From positions 1 through 25,816 of the forward strand of contig JAEOTF010000237.1 of NCBI GenBank assembly GCA_016840025.1: 25,816 bases of DNA, read 5' to 3'. The notes under the pieces are model-generated. The model ran no database searches, was not told where the DNA came from, and was given only the letters and a program-made list of their open reading frames with translations. Source of the DNA: Candidatus Hodarchaeota archaeon (GTDB lineage Archaea > Asgardarchaeota > Heimdallarchaeia > Hodarchaeales > YT1-039). Position 1 is the first letter of the stretch; each line of letters opens with the position of its first letter. Positions 7,682 to 15,841 of this stretch are shown in pieces. Made by a program: the position numbers and the translations under genes.

Positions 7682-8380
7682 TTACGAGGGTTCAACAGGA
7701 ACAATACCAAGGAGCTCGGTGATTGCTTTTTCTTTCTTATTTACGTTTAGTACGTTTTCCATGACAATTGCTGTTTCTCGACCCTTAGGGAGAATAGTAA
7801 TGTTGCCTGCTCTAAAGAGAATAAACTCAAAGAGGTCGGGAATATCTTTATACATCGTCGCATCCGATGCAGGCCAACGTTTAGCGTCACTGAAGGGACC
7901 GAAGTGGTGGATGATTTCCCGGGAGCGGATTTCATAGTATTCGATGTATGAGGAGATTACAATTATAATGAAACATATCAGCATGATGGAGCTCATCCAG
8001 AAATAGAAGTTTTTATCCGCGTCGGGGGGAGCATCAATCTTCAGAAAGAATTTTAGCTCGGAGTCCTCACTGGGTTCTCGTGGTGCAGCATCAATAGCCT
8101 GTAAGTAGAGATATAGGATAATAAGAAGGAGAAGTCCTAATACGATGGCTAAAGTTTTTGCAGTACCGAAGTCAAAGGCAATTATGATAAAATTGAAAGC
8201 AAAGATTAACAGAAAAGCTGTTGCGGCAATTTGTGAAACTTCAGGATCCGAAGGTTCAAAGACAAAGAGTAATAGCCATATTATATAACCGGCTATCATA
8301 GTGGGAATGAAAAAGAATACTTTCGGATAATGACGAACAATTACACGTCGCTGCTCGGAAGGAGCTGGTTTTTCGCCCAT
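7682..8380 (-). CDS. Four-helix membrane protein with PH-like C-terminal domain
   Basis: A 232-residue protein with a short charged N-terminus (EQRRVIVRHYPK) and four likely membrane helices at about 21-41, 50-69, 74-95 and 126-145. A soluble domain of about 80 residues follows. That domain (IRSREIIHHFGPFSD, then DIPDLFEFILFRAGNITIL, then VMENVLNVNKKEKAITELLG) resembles bacterial PH-type domains: hydrophobic strands, a 'G-x-I' strand after an acidic helix, and a final helix. That likeness is by eye only. ATG 8380 is well supported by GAGGTG at 8389-8394, 8 nt upstream. Function is unknown; a membrane-anchored scaffold or lipid-facing domain is possible. Confidence 0.8.
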   Translation of the reverse strand: MGEKPAPSEQRRVIVRHYPKVFFFIPTMIAGYIIWLLLFVFEPSDPEVSQIAATAFLLIFAFNFIIIAFDFGTAKTLAIVLGLLLLIILYLYLQAIDAAPREPSEDSELKFFLKIDAPPDADKNFYFWMSSIMLICFIIIVISSYIEYYEIRSREIIHHFGPFSDAKRWPASDATMYKDIPDLFEFILFRAGNITILPKGRETAIVMENVLNVNKKEKAITELLGIVPVEPS

Positions 8381-8388
8381 GTGTTTTC

Positions 8389-8394
8389 CACCTC
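8389..8394 (-). promoter_or_regulatory. Strong Shine-Dalgarno site (GAGGTG)
   Basis: On the minus strand GAGGTG lies 8 nt before ATG 8380 and fixes that start. Confidence 0.7.
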
Positions 8395-8470
8395 AATAAA
8401 ATAGACTGTAGATTTAAGTTAAAACTAACAAGTATCGATACAATTGAAAGTTCTTTCTATTTAATCAATT

Positions 8471-9781
8471 TCATAGTTCTCTAATAGTTCTTTCTAATGT
8501 TTTACACACAGCGACCAATTCTTCGTCCTTCCATCTCGTACCAATTACTTGCACTCCTACGGGTAACTCATTTACAAACCCAATAGGCAGGGTGACAATT
8601 GGGTACCCGATTACACTGAAAGGTACACAATATTCAATAGTAGCCCGCCAGTATGGAACTTTTTCTCCATTTATTTCGATTGGCTTATGGTTAGGATTAT
8701 GATCGAAAGGCAATGTCCCCGTAACAGGAACAATCCAGATCGAATACCGATTTAATAATTGAGTCACCAGTTTTCTCCCTTTATCGCGGATTTTTAACGC
8801 ATTAAGAATTTGATTTGCCGAGGGAGACATATCCGTTTCATCTTTAAGAGTGGGATTTTCAAGAGGTTTTACATGCATTAATTGGTCATAGAAGATTTTA
8901 TGTGCATATTTTAATTGCTTTAGGGGAAGTTCAGGGTTGATTTCTTCACTTGTAATCCCATTAGATTCTAATAATGATTGTATTTCTTTCATTTTATTGA
9001 TAATTCGATTGTCAATAGGCGCATATGGAAATCTATAGGTAAAAGCGACTTTTAGCGCCTCTTTGCTGGGTAACTTAGCTGGTTGATAAGGAATTTTAGG
9101 ATACTCATAATTTACCGATGAGCCACACATTGCTCGCATCAATAGTTCAATTCCTTCTAGACTATTCGCAATTGGTCCTACTACAATTTCATTTCGAGGA
9201 ATTGGATTTCCAGGTTCAGGTGGGATATGACCATCAAGTGGGAGTCGTCCTTCTGTTGGTCTTAGAGAATAAATCCCACAAAAAGAGGCGGGAATTCGTA
9301 AAGAACCCGCAAGGTCACTTCCTATAGCGAGTGAAACCATACCCGATGCAACAGCGGCAGTACTACCCCCACTTGATCCACCTGGAGTTTTTGTTATATT
9401 CCATGGGTTATTAGTTGTTCCAAAAAGCGAATTGAAGGTTTGTATATCCATTGCCATATCAGGTGTATTAGATTTTCCAAGGATGACGCCACCGTTATCT
9501 TTAATTCTTTTTACAATCTCCGCGTCTTTTCTAGGAATATAATCTTTGTATTTTTCAGAACCTGCAGTGGTGAGGATCTTTTTTGTTTCAAAAGTGTCTT
9601 TAATTAAAATTGGTAGTCCTTGGAGCAGATATTTTGTTTTTTCATTATTATTTTCTCTATCAAACCTTTTTGCTTCTTCTATAGCTGTTTCATTTAGCAC
9701 AGTAATTGCATTGACTTTTGGATTGAGCTCTTGGATTTTTGATAAGCAAGTAAGTAGTAAATCTTCGGATGATTTCATCAT
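8471..9781 (-). CDS. Amidase signature family hydrolase
   Basis: 436 residues, within the usual range for the family. The Ser-cisSer-Lys triad is visible as K61 (LPILIKDTF), S136 in the Gly/Ser-rich PGGSSGGS motif and nucleophile S160 (SDLAGSLR). The 24-residue spacing between the two serines is the same as in malonamidase and FAAH. The C-terminal half carries the usual GYPIVTLPIGF and PVGVQVIG segments. The enzyme hydrolyses a carboxamide to acid and ammonia; the substrate cannot be told. It lacks gatB/gatC neighbours and the GatA context, so it is more likely catabolic than a tRNA amidotransferase subunit. Two consecutive ATG codons (9781, 9778) can serve as start. It lies 90 nt upstream of the PH-like membrane protein on the same strand. 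Confidence 0.92.
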   Translation of the reverse strand: MMKSSEDLLLTCLSKIQELNPKVNAITVLNETAIEEAKRFDRENNNEKTKYLLQGLPILIKDTFETKKILTTAGSEKYKDYIPRKDAEIVKRIKDNGGVILGKSNTPDMAMDIQTFNSLFGTTNNPWNITKTPGGSSGGSTAAVASGMVSLAIGSDLAGSLRIPASFCGIYSLRPTEGRLPLDGHIPPEPGNPIPRNEIVVGPIANSLEGIELLMRAMCGSSVNYEYPKIPYQPAKLPSKEALKVAFTYRFPYAPIDNRIINKMKEIQSLLESNGITSEEINPELPLKQLKYAHKIFYDQLMHVKPLENPTLKDETDMSPSANQILNALKIRDKGRKLVTQLLNRYSIWIVPVTGTLPFDHNPNHKPIEINGEKVPYWRATIEYCVPFSVIGYPIVTLPIGFVNELPVGVQVIGTRWKDEELVAVCKTLERTIREL

Positions 9782-9870
9782 AGACTGATTTTATGAGTAA
9801 AACTTCATTTGTATTTCTGTAGCTTTAATTATGTAGGAGAAATTTTCAGCAATTTCATCATTCTAAAAAG

Positions 9871-10830
9871 TTAAGGAATGTTCCGCAGTTCACGAATTAG
9901 AGAAAGGACAAGTGGGATATTACGTTTGCAAACATAATTGATTTTACTGGGGGGTGGATTGAAATAGTCCCAAATATTGCCATAGTCTCCAACATAGACT
10001 TCAACACAAAAGCTAAGAGCGTCATATGTGGCATAGACATGATCTTCATAGGTACCGCTAGTAGGATAGAGATTAACAGATTGATAGGCATCGTACATTT
10101 TCACCTTCATCTTCTTAGCATATCTCTCTGTTGATGATATAATGCGCTTTATGATGCGTAAATCTTCTTCGGGGACACTCTCGTACCGATCTCCCCAAGG
10201 ATATAATATTGCCTCTATTCCCGAATGAAAGGTGATAGTGGTTTTTATCTGGAACTCTTTAAATAATGCATCAACTGCTTGTGTTTCAGACTCAGACAAA
10301 GGACTGGGACCACAGTAGTCTTGAGCGGACGGGCTGTGTGAACAACCAGGTCCACCCCAACCAAATTCATAATTGCGATTTAAATCGACATTTCTACCAT
10401 TTTTACGAGTGGCTTGATCTCTTCCGTCGGGATTAAGGATAATGAGAGTATGAATAGCATAATCCTCAATGATAGGGGCAAATAGTTTATGATTGCGGTT
10501 TTGAAGTATCGTTTCTAGAATGAATAGGGTGGTTTCAACACTAATGGCTTCTCTCCCATGATGACAGCCGATTAACAATATAGCCGGGGTGTTATCAAAA
10601 AATTTCTTCCTCTTTCCAATACTAATTAGCCAAATATCGCGGTTCTCTTTTGCAGAATTTCCTATAGATCGTAAAGTCGTGACGTCTTCATTTTTTTCAT
10701 GGAGTTCTTTTAATCGACGGCTTATCTCATTCGATTTTCGATAGTCAGTATAAGAAGGCAACTCAAACTCAAGTTTAGGAGATCCTGTATCCCATTTTAG
10801 GAAGTTACAGATTTTTTGAATGAAATTCAT
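9871..10830 (-). CDS. M14-family zinc carboxypeptidase
   Basis: 319 residues with all key positions of M14 metallocarboxypeptidases: zinc ligands H91 and E94 in CHHGREA, H202 in FHSG, the substrate-binding N151-R152 pair in VDLNRNY, and catalytic E277 in FCVEVY. It should cleave C-terminal residues from peptides or gamma-D-Glu-type bonds. There is no signal peptide or pro-domain, so it probably acts in the cytoplasm. The N-terminal ~50 residues carry YTDYRKSNEISRRLKELHEKN, the helix that usually opens the M14 domain. The unknown 198-residue protein is encoded 15 nt upstream and is almost certainly co-transcribed. Confidence 0.92.
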   Translation of the reverse strand: MNFIQKICNFLKWDTGSPKLEFELPSYTDYRKSNEISRRLKELHEKNEDVTTLRSIGNSAKENRDIWLISIGKRKKFFDNTPAILLIGCHHGREAISVETTLFILETILQNRNHKLFAPIIEDYAIHTLIILNPDGRDQATRKNGRNVDLNRNYEFGWGGPGCSHSPSAQDYCGPSPLSESETQAVDALFKEFQIKTTITFHSGIEAILYPWGDRYESVPEEDLRIIKRIISSTERYAKKMKVKMYDAYQSVNLYPTSGTYEDHVYATYDALSFCVEVYVGDYGNIWDYFNPPPSKINYVCKRNIPLVLSLIRELRNIP

Positions 10831-10845
10831 GTTTAACGCCTTATT

Positions 10846-11442
10846 TTATTCCAATACCGGCTTTCTCAAAGTGGAAACAATTCGTTTTGTGATGTTGCCT
10901 TCCTTATCATAATAGATGAATATTGCTGAACCCTTTTTACCTGTGGGTGGATGTAAAAAATGAGCAAAAATCCACTGATGGGTATCTGTATCCCACATTG
11001 TTCTTTGAACAGTATCTCGCTCTTCTACTGCCTTTTTTGGTAACATTAAGCGTTGGATTTCGTTAGCATGAGATCGAGCCTCATTTTCTAAATCTTTGTG
11101 GGCAACTGTTTCCACTTCTAAACAACTCTCTACCACAAAGACATCCGCTTCGTACTCCTTACCCGAGGGAAGTTTGAGCATTTTACGATCAAAATATCCT
11201 TCAACTTTAACAACCTTCTGTGATTCTACTTCAAGTGGTTCTGAAAGGGTTATTCTAACCCATTCTTTGTTTTTAACTATATATACAGAAGTATTCGGCC
11301 TGGAATCATAATAAATCCCTTCAATCGTTATTTTATCGTCTTTTATATCCCTAATTATCTTTTTAAGGAAGGATTTCACTTTGCCAGGTTGGATCATGAA
11401 GTTTTCATCTTCAATTATTTCGGTTGCCGTCATTATCATCAT
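10846..11442 (-). CDS. Uncharacterised protein paired with M14 carboxypeptidase
   Basis: 198 residues, family not recognised. The middle is strand-rich (DDKITIEGIYYD, TSVYIVKNKEWVRITL, KVVKVEGYFDRKML), then YEADVFVVESCLEVE, which could be a small beta-barrel of OB type. A charged helix (about 115-138) follows. The C-terminal part alternates strands around a short loop (HQWIFAHFLHPPTGKKGSAIFIYYDKEG). No signal peptide, Cys cluster or membrane helix is seen. Three in-frame ATG codons lie within the first four codons at 11442. No Shine-Dalgarno site is evident; a TATA-like TTATTTATT about 27 nt upstream would allow a leaderless transcript. The 15-nt gap to the carboxypeptidase suggests a shared operon and perhaps a shared substrate. 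Confidence 0.75.
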   Translation of the reverse strand: MMIMTATEIIEDENFMIQPGKVKSFLKKIIRDIKDDKITIEGIYYDSRPNTSVYIVKNKEWVRITLSEPLEVESQKVVKVEGYFDRKMLKLPSGKEYEADVFVVESCLEVETVAHKDLENEARSHANEIQRLMLPKKAVEERDTVQRTMWDTDTHQWIFAHFLHPPTGKKGSAIFIYYDKEGNITKRIVSTLRKPVLE

Positions 11443-11577
11443 TTTGTCTTGTGATAGAGGAAATAAATAAGTTATATCATTATTAATTCTGGAAGAACAA
11501 CCATGTAAGAATCAAACGGGGAATACATCAAGAGAGAGGCTTGGAAAAAAGAAATAGGACTAAAAAAGATCAATTAT

Positions 11578-12807
11578 TCATTTGTATCCTTCTTGCGCCA
11601 TTTTAAATATTTTAAGTAAGTTATTCTTGAATGCTTCACGGGAATACTTCAAAGCAGTTTGATATCCGTTTGTAGATAAGCGTTTGTGTAGTGCTTCATC
11701 CTCTAAAAGACGAATAATCTGATGTTTGGTATCTTCTACATCTAAAGGTTTTGTGAGAAGTGAGTTTCTTTCATCTTGAAGATAATCTAAAACCCCTCCA
11801 GCACGGGGAGCAATAACAGGTATAGATTGAGACATAGCCTCGATATAAGTAAGACCTTGAGTTTCTGTGTCAGATGGGCTTACAAAAACATCAGCCAAAG
11901 CATAGATCCGAGGTAGGTCTTCATGATTGACAAACCCCAGAAATGTAATCTCTTTTTCGGTTAAACCTAGTTTTTTCGCGATTTTTTCATAATGAAAAAA
12001 TTGAGGGCCAATACCCACAATCAGCAGATGTAATGATTTATCTTTCTGTCTGAGTTCATTAAAAGCTTCGATCAATATTTCAATGCGTTTCTCATAGGCA
12101 ATTCTACCTACATTCACGATTAAACGAGTATTGCTCGGAAGATTAAAGTGTTTGAGAAATCCGTCTTTTAAGACATCCCGCTGCTTTGGAGTATACTGTA
12201 CTTCAAAAAATACATCTGAAATCATATTTGGGACAGTAACAACAGGAGAACGAATACCATTCCGTTCAAGTTCTGCTTTGAGAATTTGAGAAGGTGTAGT
12301 GACAATATTTGCTGTGTTAAAATATAGACGAGTCCACCACCACCCAATAGCTTCTAAAAACATCTGTGTAAACTCTTTCGCAAAGCCAAGCTTAAGATGA
12401 GTCAAATAACCTTCATGCATAGTCCATGTGTGAAAAGTTGCTACTAACGGAACATGAAATTTCTTGGCGAGATACCAAGCGCCTATTCCTAAGGAAAATG
12501 GACCATGAGTATGAATTAAATCGATTTTCTCTTCACGAATAACCTTGCGAAATTCAGAATCAAACATAGCTACTCGGTAACCAGAATAGAATGGAAGATT
12601 AATTGATCGAAAAGAACGAACTGGAACAGAGGTATGTTCAAAAACACCTTTCTTTGAATTTTTGCCTAATTTGGGTTCAGGCATGCGAGGAATTAGAAGA
12701 AAAAACTCAAAATCTTCTTTTTCTAGAGCACGAATCTCATTCTGAATCGCTACCACCACCCCATTGACGTTCGGAATCCATGTATCTGAGGCAAGGGCGA
12801 TTCGCAT
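11578..12807 (-). CDS. GT4-family glycosyltransferase (GT-B fold)
   Basis: 409 residues. The N-terminal Rossmann domain opens IALASDTWIPNVNGVV, as in GT4 enzymes that act on diacylglycerol or phosphatidylinositol acceptors. H101 lies in IHTHGPF. The C-terminal donor domain has NVGRIAYEKR (R235 and K240 for the nucleotide phosphates) and the E-x7-E motif E315/E323 in TETQGLTYIE. It should be a retaining transferase at the inner membrane face, making a glycolipid or extending a glycan. The acceptor is not determinable. It stands 135 nt upstream of the 198-residue protein, so it may have its own transcript. Confidence 0.92.
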   Translation of the reverse strand: MRIALASDTWIPNVNGVVVAIQNEIRALEKEDFEFFLLIPRMPEPKLGKNSKKGVFEHTSVPVRSFRSINLPFYSGYRVAMFDSEFRKVIREEKIDLIHTHGPFSLGIGAWYLAKKFHVPLVATFHTWTMHEGYLTHLKLGFAKEFTQMFLEAIGWWWTRLYFNTANIVTTPSQILKAELERNGIRSPVVTVPNMISDVFFEVQYTPKQRDVLKDGFLKHFNLPSNTRLIVNVGRIAYEKRIEILIEAFNELRQKDKSLHLLIVGIGPQFFHYEKIAKKLGLTEKEITFLGFVNHEDLPRIYALADVFVSPSDTETQGLTYIEAMSQSIPVIAPRAGGVLDYLQDERNSLLTKPLDVEDTKHQIIRLLEDEALHKRLSTNGYQTALKYSREAFKNNLLKIFKMAQEGYK

Positions 12808-13016
12808 TAGAAACCCCTATTGAAACCAATTTAGATGATAAAAAAAATTAATTAAGGAGTGAACATTTATCTTTTGTGTAGAATGTTTAATTGAACTTAA
12901 AATGTTAATTAGAGCCTGTAAATAACTCAATTAGAAAGAAAATACTCCCCATCTTTATAATATTCTAAGATTCAGGTGAGTGAGGTTCTTTACCAGATAC
13001 TTGAATTTCCAAAAAA

Positions 13017-13409
13017 TTAACGCTGACGGAATAGTCGGTGAACTCCACCGCGACGCCCATTAGAGGATGTAGTTATCTGAAAAATGGGCACATCAAAATG
13101 ATTGGCAAGTTTGTATGCCTCGTCGAGAGAATTTCCGAGTTCGGCGTCAAAGATTGCATCAAATTTCTTTTTCACACCTCGCGCAAAAACCCGAATCTCT
13201 TCCTTTTTTTCTCCAAGTAGCTCTTTTTCGATTAACACCATTGAAGGCCAAAGTTCTCCTCGTTTAAAATCAGTCACAGCAAGTTGTTCAGTATTGAATG
13301 CCTCAAGAAATAGTTCAGACTCAAATGAATCATCGGTCAGTACCTTATCCTCTGCAAAGCGAACGCTAAACTTTTCCTTAGCCAGCGCTTTAAGAGATCG
13401 AAAGCGCAT
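13017..13409 (-). CDS. Small uncharacterised protein
   Basis: 130 residues, family not recognised. ATG 13409 is supported by AAGGAG (13422-13427) 12 nt upstream; a TTG at 13436 extends the frame by nine codons. The sequence is charged and alternates helices and strands. It has a possible alpha/beta pattern ending DAELGNSLDEAYKLANHFD, PIFQITTS and an Arg-rich basic tail (NGRRGGVHRLFRQR) that could touch nucleic acid. A long frame on the other strand (13102-13575) overlaps it but has a Ser/Arg-rich, non-protein-like composition. It is followed by nothing on its strand for about 200 nt and preceded by DUF99. Confidence 0.6.
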   Translation of the reverse strand: MRFRSLKALAKEKFSVRFAEDKVLTDDSFESELFLEAFNTEQLAVTDFKRGELWPSMVLIEKELLGEKKEEIRVFARGVKKKFDAIFDAELGNSLDEAYKLANHFDVPIFQITTSSNGRRGGVHRLFRQR

Positions 13410-13532
13410 CGATAGTTTACACTCCTTATGTCTCAATGAAGCTTATAGGAAATTAGTCTATTATTCTTTCGGGTATAAAAGTACACGAATAATGCCCAAA
13501 TATGGCTTCAATAAAACAAAAATATCTCGTTT

Positions 13533-14120
13533 TTATTCTTTTGAAGGATTTTTAAAGCTTCTAGCAATCAAATGAGCAATTCTAACAGGTTCTGGAATTC
13601 GCCCATAACAAGTAGTATACTCAATTAATTGAAATGCGCTGTTAACAGGCATTCCCGCAATTTGTAAATAAATATTCGTTTTAGGATAATGAATAGGAGT
13701 ACCTGCTCTCTTAAGAAGGTCCCATCGCTCCTTTCCATCCTCAAAATGAGTTAAAAGTGCACTTTTTATTTTATTGAAGTCAGGAAAACGTGATGTTATT
13801 GCAATTACTGGAATCCCTGTTTTTTCGACTAGAGAATGGATATCAATAATACCAAAACCTGCTAGGGTTAAACCATCGGTCATGATCACCCGTAGCTGCC
13901 CCTTATGTGATGAAGTCTCAATCAGCTCAATTAGTGGTGTTGTCACATCAAAGGCATCAATCATAATGGAGCCTTGAAGACAGCCTTCAAATGCGCTAGA
14001 ACCTTTCATAATAACACCAATGACAGGAATAGAGACATCACGAGCTTTGAAAGTGAAAGGAGTATCATCTATGCCAAGTACAGGTGTTTTCGGTTTGACA
14101 TTATTCCAAGAACGCGGCAT
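13533..14120 (-). CDS. DUF99 (UPF0215) protein, endonuclease V-like fold
   Basis: 195 residues from ATG 14120, which has GGATGA about 9 nt upstream. Starting at 14165 would add 15 hydrophobic residues and run into the divergent promoter. The family signature is clear: VLGIDDTPF at the start, VIGVIMKG, IDAFDVTTPLIELI, LRVIMTDGLTLAGFGIIDI, TGIPVIAITSRFPD, and the PEPVRIAHLIA tail. DUF99 is an archaeal family structurally related to endonuclease V; its activity is not established as far as I know. It is divergent from the transglutaminase-ligase operon, and the two share a 104-nt intergenic region. Confidence 0.9.
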   Translation of the reverse strand: MPRSWNNVKPKTPVLGIDDTPFTFKARDVSIPVIGVIMKGSSAFEGCLQGSIMIDAFDVTTPLIELIETSSHKGQLRVIMTDGLTLAGFGIIDIHSLVEKTGIPVIAITSRFPDFNKIKSALLTHFEDGKERWDLLKRAGTPIHYPKTNIYLQIAGMPVNSAFQLIEYTTCYGRIPEPVRIAHLIARSFKNPSKE

Positions 14121-14138
14121 GAATGAATCATCCAATAG

Positions 14139-14146
14139 TATAAAAT
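14139..14146 (+). promoter_or_regulatory. TATA-like box for the transglutaminase-ligase operon
   Basis: TATAAAAT sits in the gap between the divergent DUF99 gene and the operon. Archaeal spacing would put transcription start near 14167. That lies after the TTG at 14159 and favours a downstream translation start. Confidence 0.4.
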
Positions 14147-14224
14147 AAAAAATAAAAGTTGACATCTAAAAATGAACTTCAAACAAAAAGTAAAAGAGGA
14201 TTTTTAGGATTGGTTCCGAGTCGA

Positions 14225-15259
14225 ATGATCTGGATGCGGGAATATATTTCAGGAGATATTCCAATTCTCACTGAACCAATTCCTGAGATTTCTATTTTCA
14301 TGGATCACCACCCCGTCATCGATTTGGGTAATTATTGGAAAGAAATTCAGCGAATCATCGAATTTCTTGGTTATTCACCACAAAAAATGCGAAAAACTTT
14401 CAATAGTCGCAAAAAGAAAGACGCAGCTGATATTGAAGAATTTTTTATTCAAATCAATCGCCAATTTGGAACAGGAGGAGGAATCAATTTTTGTAAAAAA
14501 CATGAATTTGCAAGTCGTAACCTCATCTATTGGTGTTACTTGAATGCAAAGCAAACATGGAAACTTAAGCATGGAATATGCGGCGAACAAGCGGTCTTAT
14601 TGTTAGGAGTTCTACGAAATTTAGGTGCCCAAGCATGCATCTGTAGACCCTTTAGATCTCATTTTGGGGTATTAGTGAAAGTTCCTTCCCAGGCAGGCTA
14701 CTTTATGCTTGACCCGAGCGTGGGCAGAACTGTTAAATGGAAAGAAACACTTATCCGTAAAAAGTTAAGTTACCCCAGGGAAAAACATTTGGGAAGCAGT
14801 GAATATACGTTTGAAGGACCGATTACTCTTTGGGAATTTATGTATGGACATAAACACGCAGTTGGCTTTCGACAAATAGAGTATACTCAGATGCTTACAA
14901 ACCTTGGAATTTCAGTTCATGATCCACAAATTGGCTTAGAAATTGAAAAATATTGGACTAACAAAATACTAGATCCTCAATGTTCAAAAACTGAAGCAAA
15001 GAAAAGAATCAAGAACTATAGAAAAAAGAGAAAACAATTTCTTTTAGGAATTAGCAGTAAAAAAGACACTAAGGAAATCCTAGATATTTTGAAAAAAAAA
15101 TTTCCTCGCATTCAAATGAGGTTACCCTTTCTACCCCGACAGAAACTTGCGGAAACACTCTCAAAAGCAATATCGACGGATGGTCATGAAGAATATACTC
15201 CTGATAAGCTAGAAGATGTTATTCTCAAATCATTGCAGGATCTGTTTGGTGATGAATAG
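14225..15259 (+). CDS. Transglutaminase-fold protein (cysteine hydrolase/acyltransferase)
   Basis: 344 residues from ATG 14225; TTG 14210 and TTG 14159 are alternatives, and the position of the TATA box argues against 14159. The transglutaminase-like core has C119 in HGICGEQA, H146 in RSHFGVLV and D163 in YFMLDPS, in the Cys-His-Asp order of the family. Members hydrolyse peptides or move acyl groups between amines. The ~110 residues before the core are mainly helical and basic (FNSRKKKDAADIEEFF). The C-terminal ~150 residues are Lys-rich and helical with no known domain. There is no signal peptide, so it is cytoplasmic. Its stop codon touches the ATG of the zinc-finger gene, which makes it the first of three tightly coupled genes. 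Confidence 0.8.
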   Translation: MIWMREYISGDIPILTEPIPEISIFMDHHPVIDLGNYWKEIQRIIEFLGYSPQKMRKTFNSRKKKDAADIEEFFIQINRQFGTGGGINFCKKHEFASRNLIYWCYLNAKQTWKLKHGICGEQAVLLLGVLRNLGAQACICRPFRSHFGVLVKVPSQAGYFMLDPSVGRTVKWKETLIRKKLSYPREKHLGSSEYTFEGPITLWEFMYGHKHAVGFRQIEYTQMLTNLGISVHDPQIGLEIEKYWTNKILDPQCSKTEAKKRIKNYRKKRKQFLLGISSKKDTKEILDILKKKFPRIQMRLPFLPRQKLAETLSKAISTDGHEEYTPDKLEDVILKSLQDLFGDE

Positions 15260-15841
15260 ATGAGTTTAGGCTGTTTCATATGTGGTAAACATATTACAGA
15301 GAAGGAAGAGTCGAAAGTATGTAACTCATGTGGAATTAAATTTTGCCTAAATTGTTCCTACATCTTAGATAAGGACGTATGTTGGAACTGTGGAGAGAAT
15401 CAACATCCTGATATACCATTTATAGAGTTTAGAGAATTAAATGATAAAGAAGACGCGAATAAACTTAGAAAGTCGGCACTTGATGGCTATGCTAAAATTA
15501 TGATGGATTTATCACCTGCTTATCTTAATGCTGCCATCGACATGTCTTATGAAAAGCTAAAAGAACTAGGCTATAATGTTGAACGGAATATTATGCTAAA
15601 AACTAAGCATGGACGAATGCTAGTAGATATTTACGCACGAGGCAAGAAAGGACCGCTTGCCATCCTCTTTGCACAGAATGCTGGTGAAGGACGCGCTAAT
15701 TTAATGTTATTTCAACAATTAAAAGAACAATTCAAGGTTAAATACTTATATGTGATGAAAGAAGATCTCCCAACTAACCTTTTAGAAAACGCCTTCCTTC
15801 AGAGAATCAGGGTAATCCATTCTCCCGAACGAATCAGATAG
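15260..15841 (+). CDS. Eight-cysteine treble-clef zinc finger fused to restriction-endonuclease-like domain
   Basis: 193 residues. The N-terminus has four CxxC pairs: C5/C8, C21/C24, C29/C32 and C41/C44. This order (C-x2-C-x12-C-x2-C-x4-C-x2-C-x8-C-x2-C), with CGIKFCLNCS, matches FYVE/RING-like cross-braced fingers binding two zincs. The basic HHCR motif that binds PI3P in true FYVE domains is missing. After a linker, residues about 88-193 read LGYNVERN, then GRMLVDIYARGKKGPLAILFAQ, a PD-(D/E)XK-like strand pattern. D123 is present, but the expected E-x-K is F-A-Q, so nuclease activity is doubtful. The start ATG directly follows the previous stop (TAG-ATG), and its own TAG directly precedes the next ATG. 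GGTGAT at the end of the previous gene may serve as ribosome site. Adaptor or substrate recruitment is the likeliest role (inference). Confidence 0.82.
   Translation: MSLGCFICGKHITEKEESKVCNSCGIKFCLNCSYILDKDVCWNCGENQHPDIPFIEFRELNDKEDANKLRKSALDGYAKIMMDLSPAYLNAAIDMSYEKLKELGYNVERNIMLKTKHGRMLVDIYARGKKGPLAILFAQNAGEGRANLMLFQQLKEQFKVKYLYVMKEDLPTNLLENAFLQRIRVIHSPERIR

Noticed and set aside
13102..13575. 157-codon plus-strand frame
   Set aside because: It overlaps the minus-strand gene at 13017-13409, which has a good ribosome site and balanced composition. The plus frame is rich in Ser/Arg/Lys without a hydrophobic core and looks like a reverse-strand shadow.
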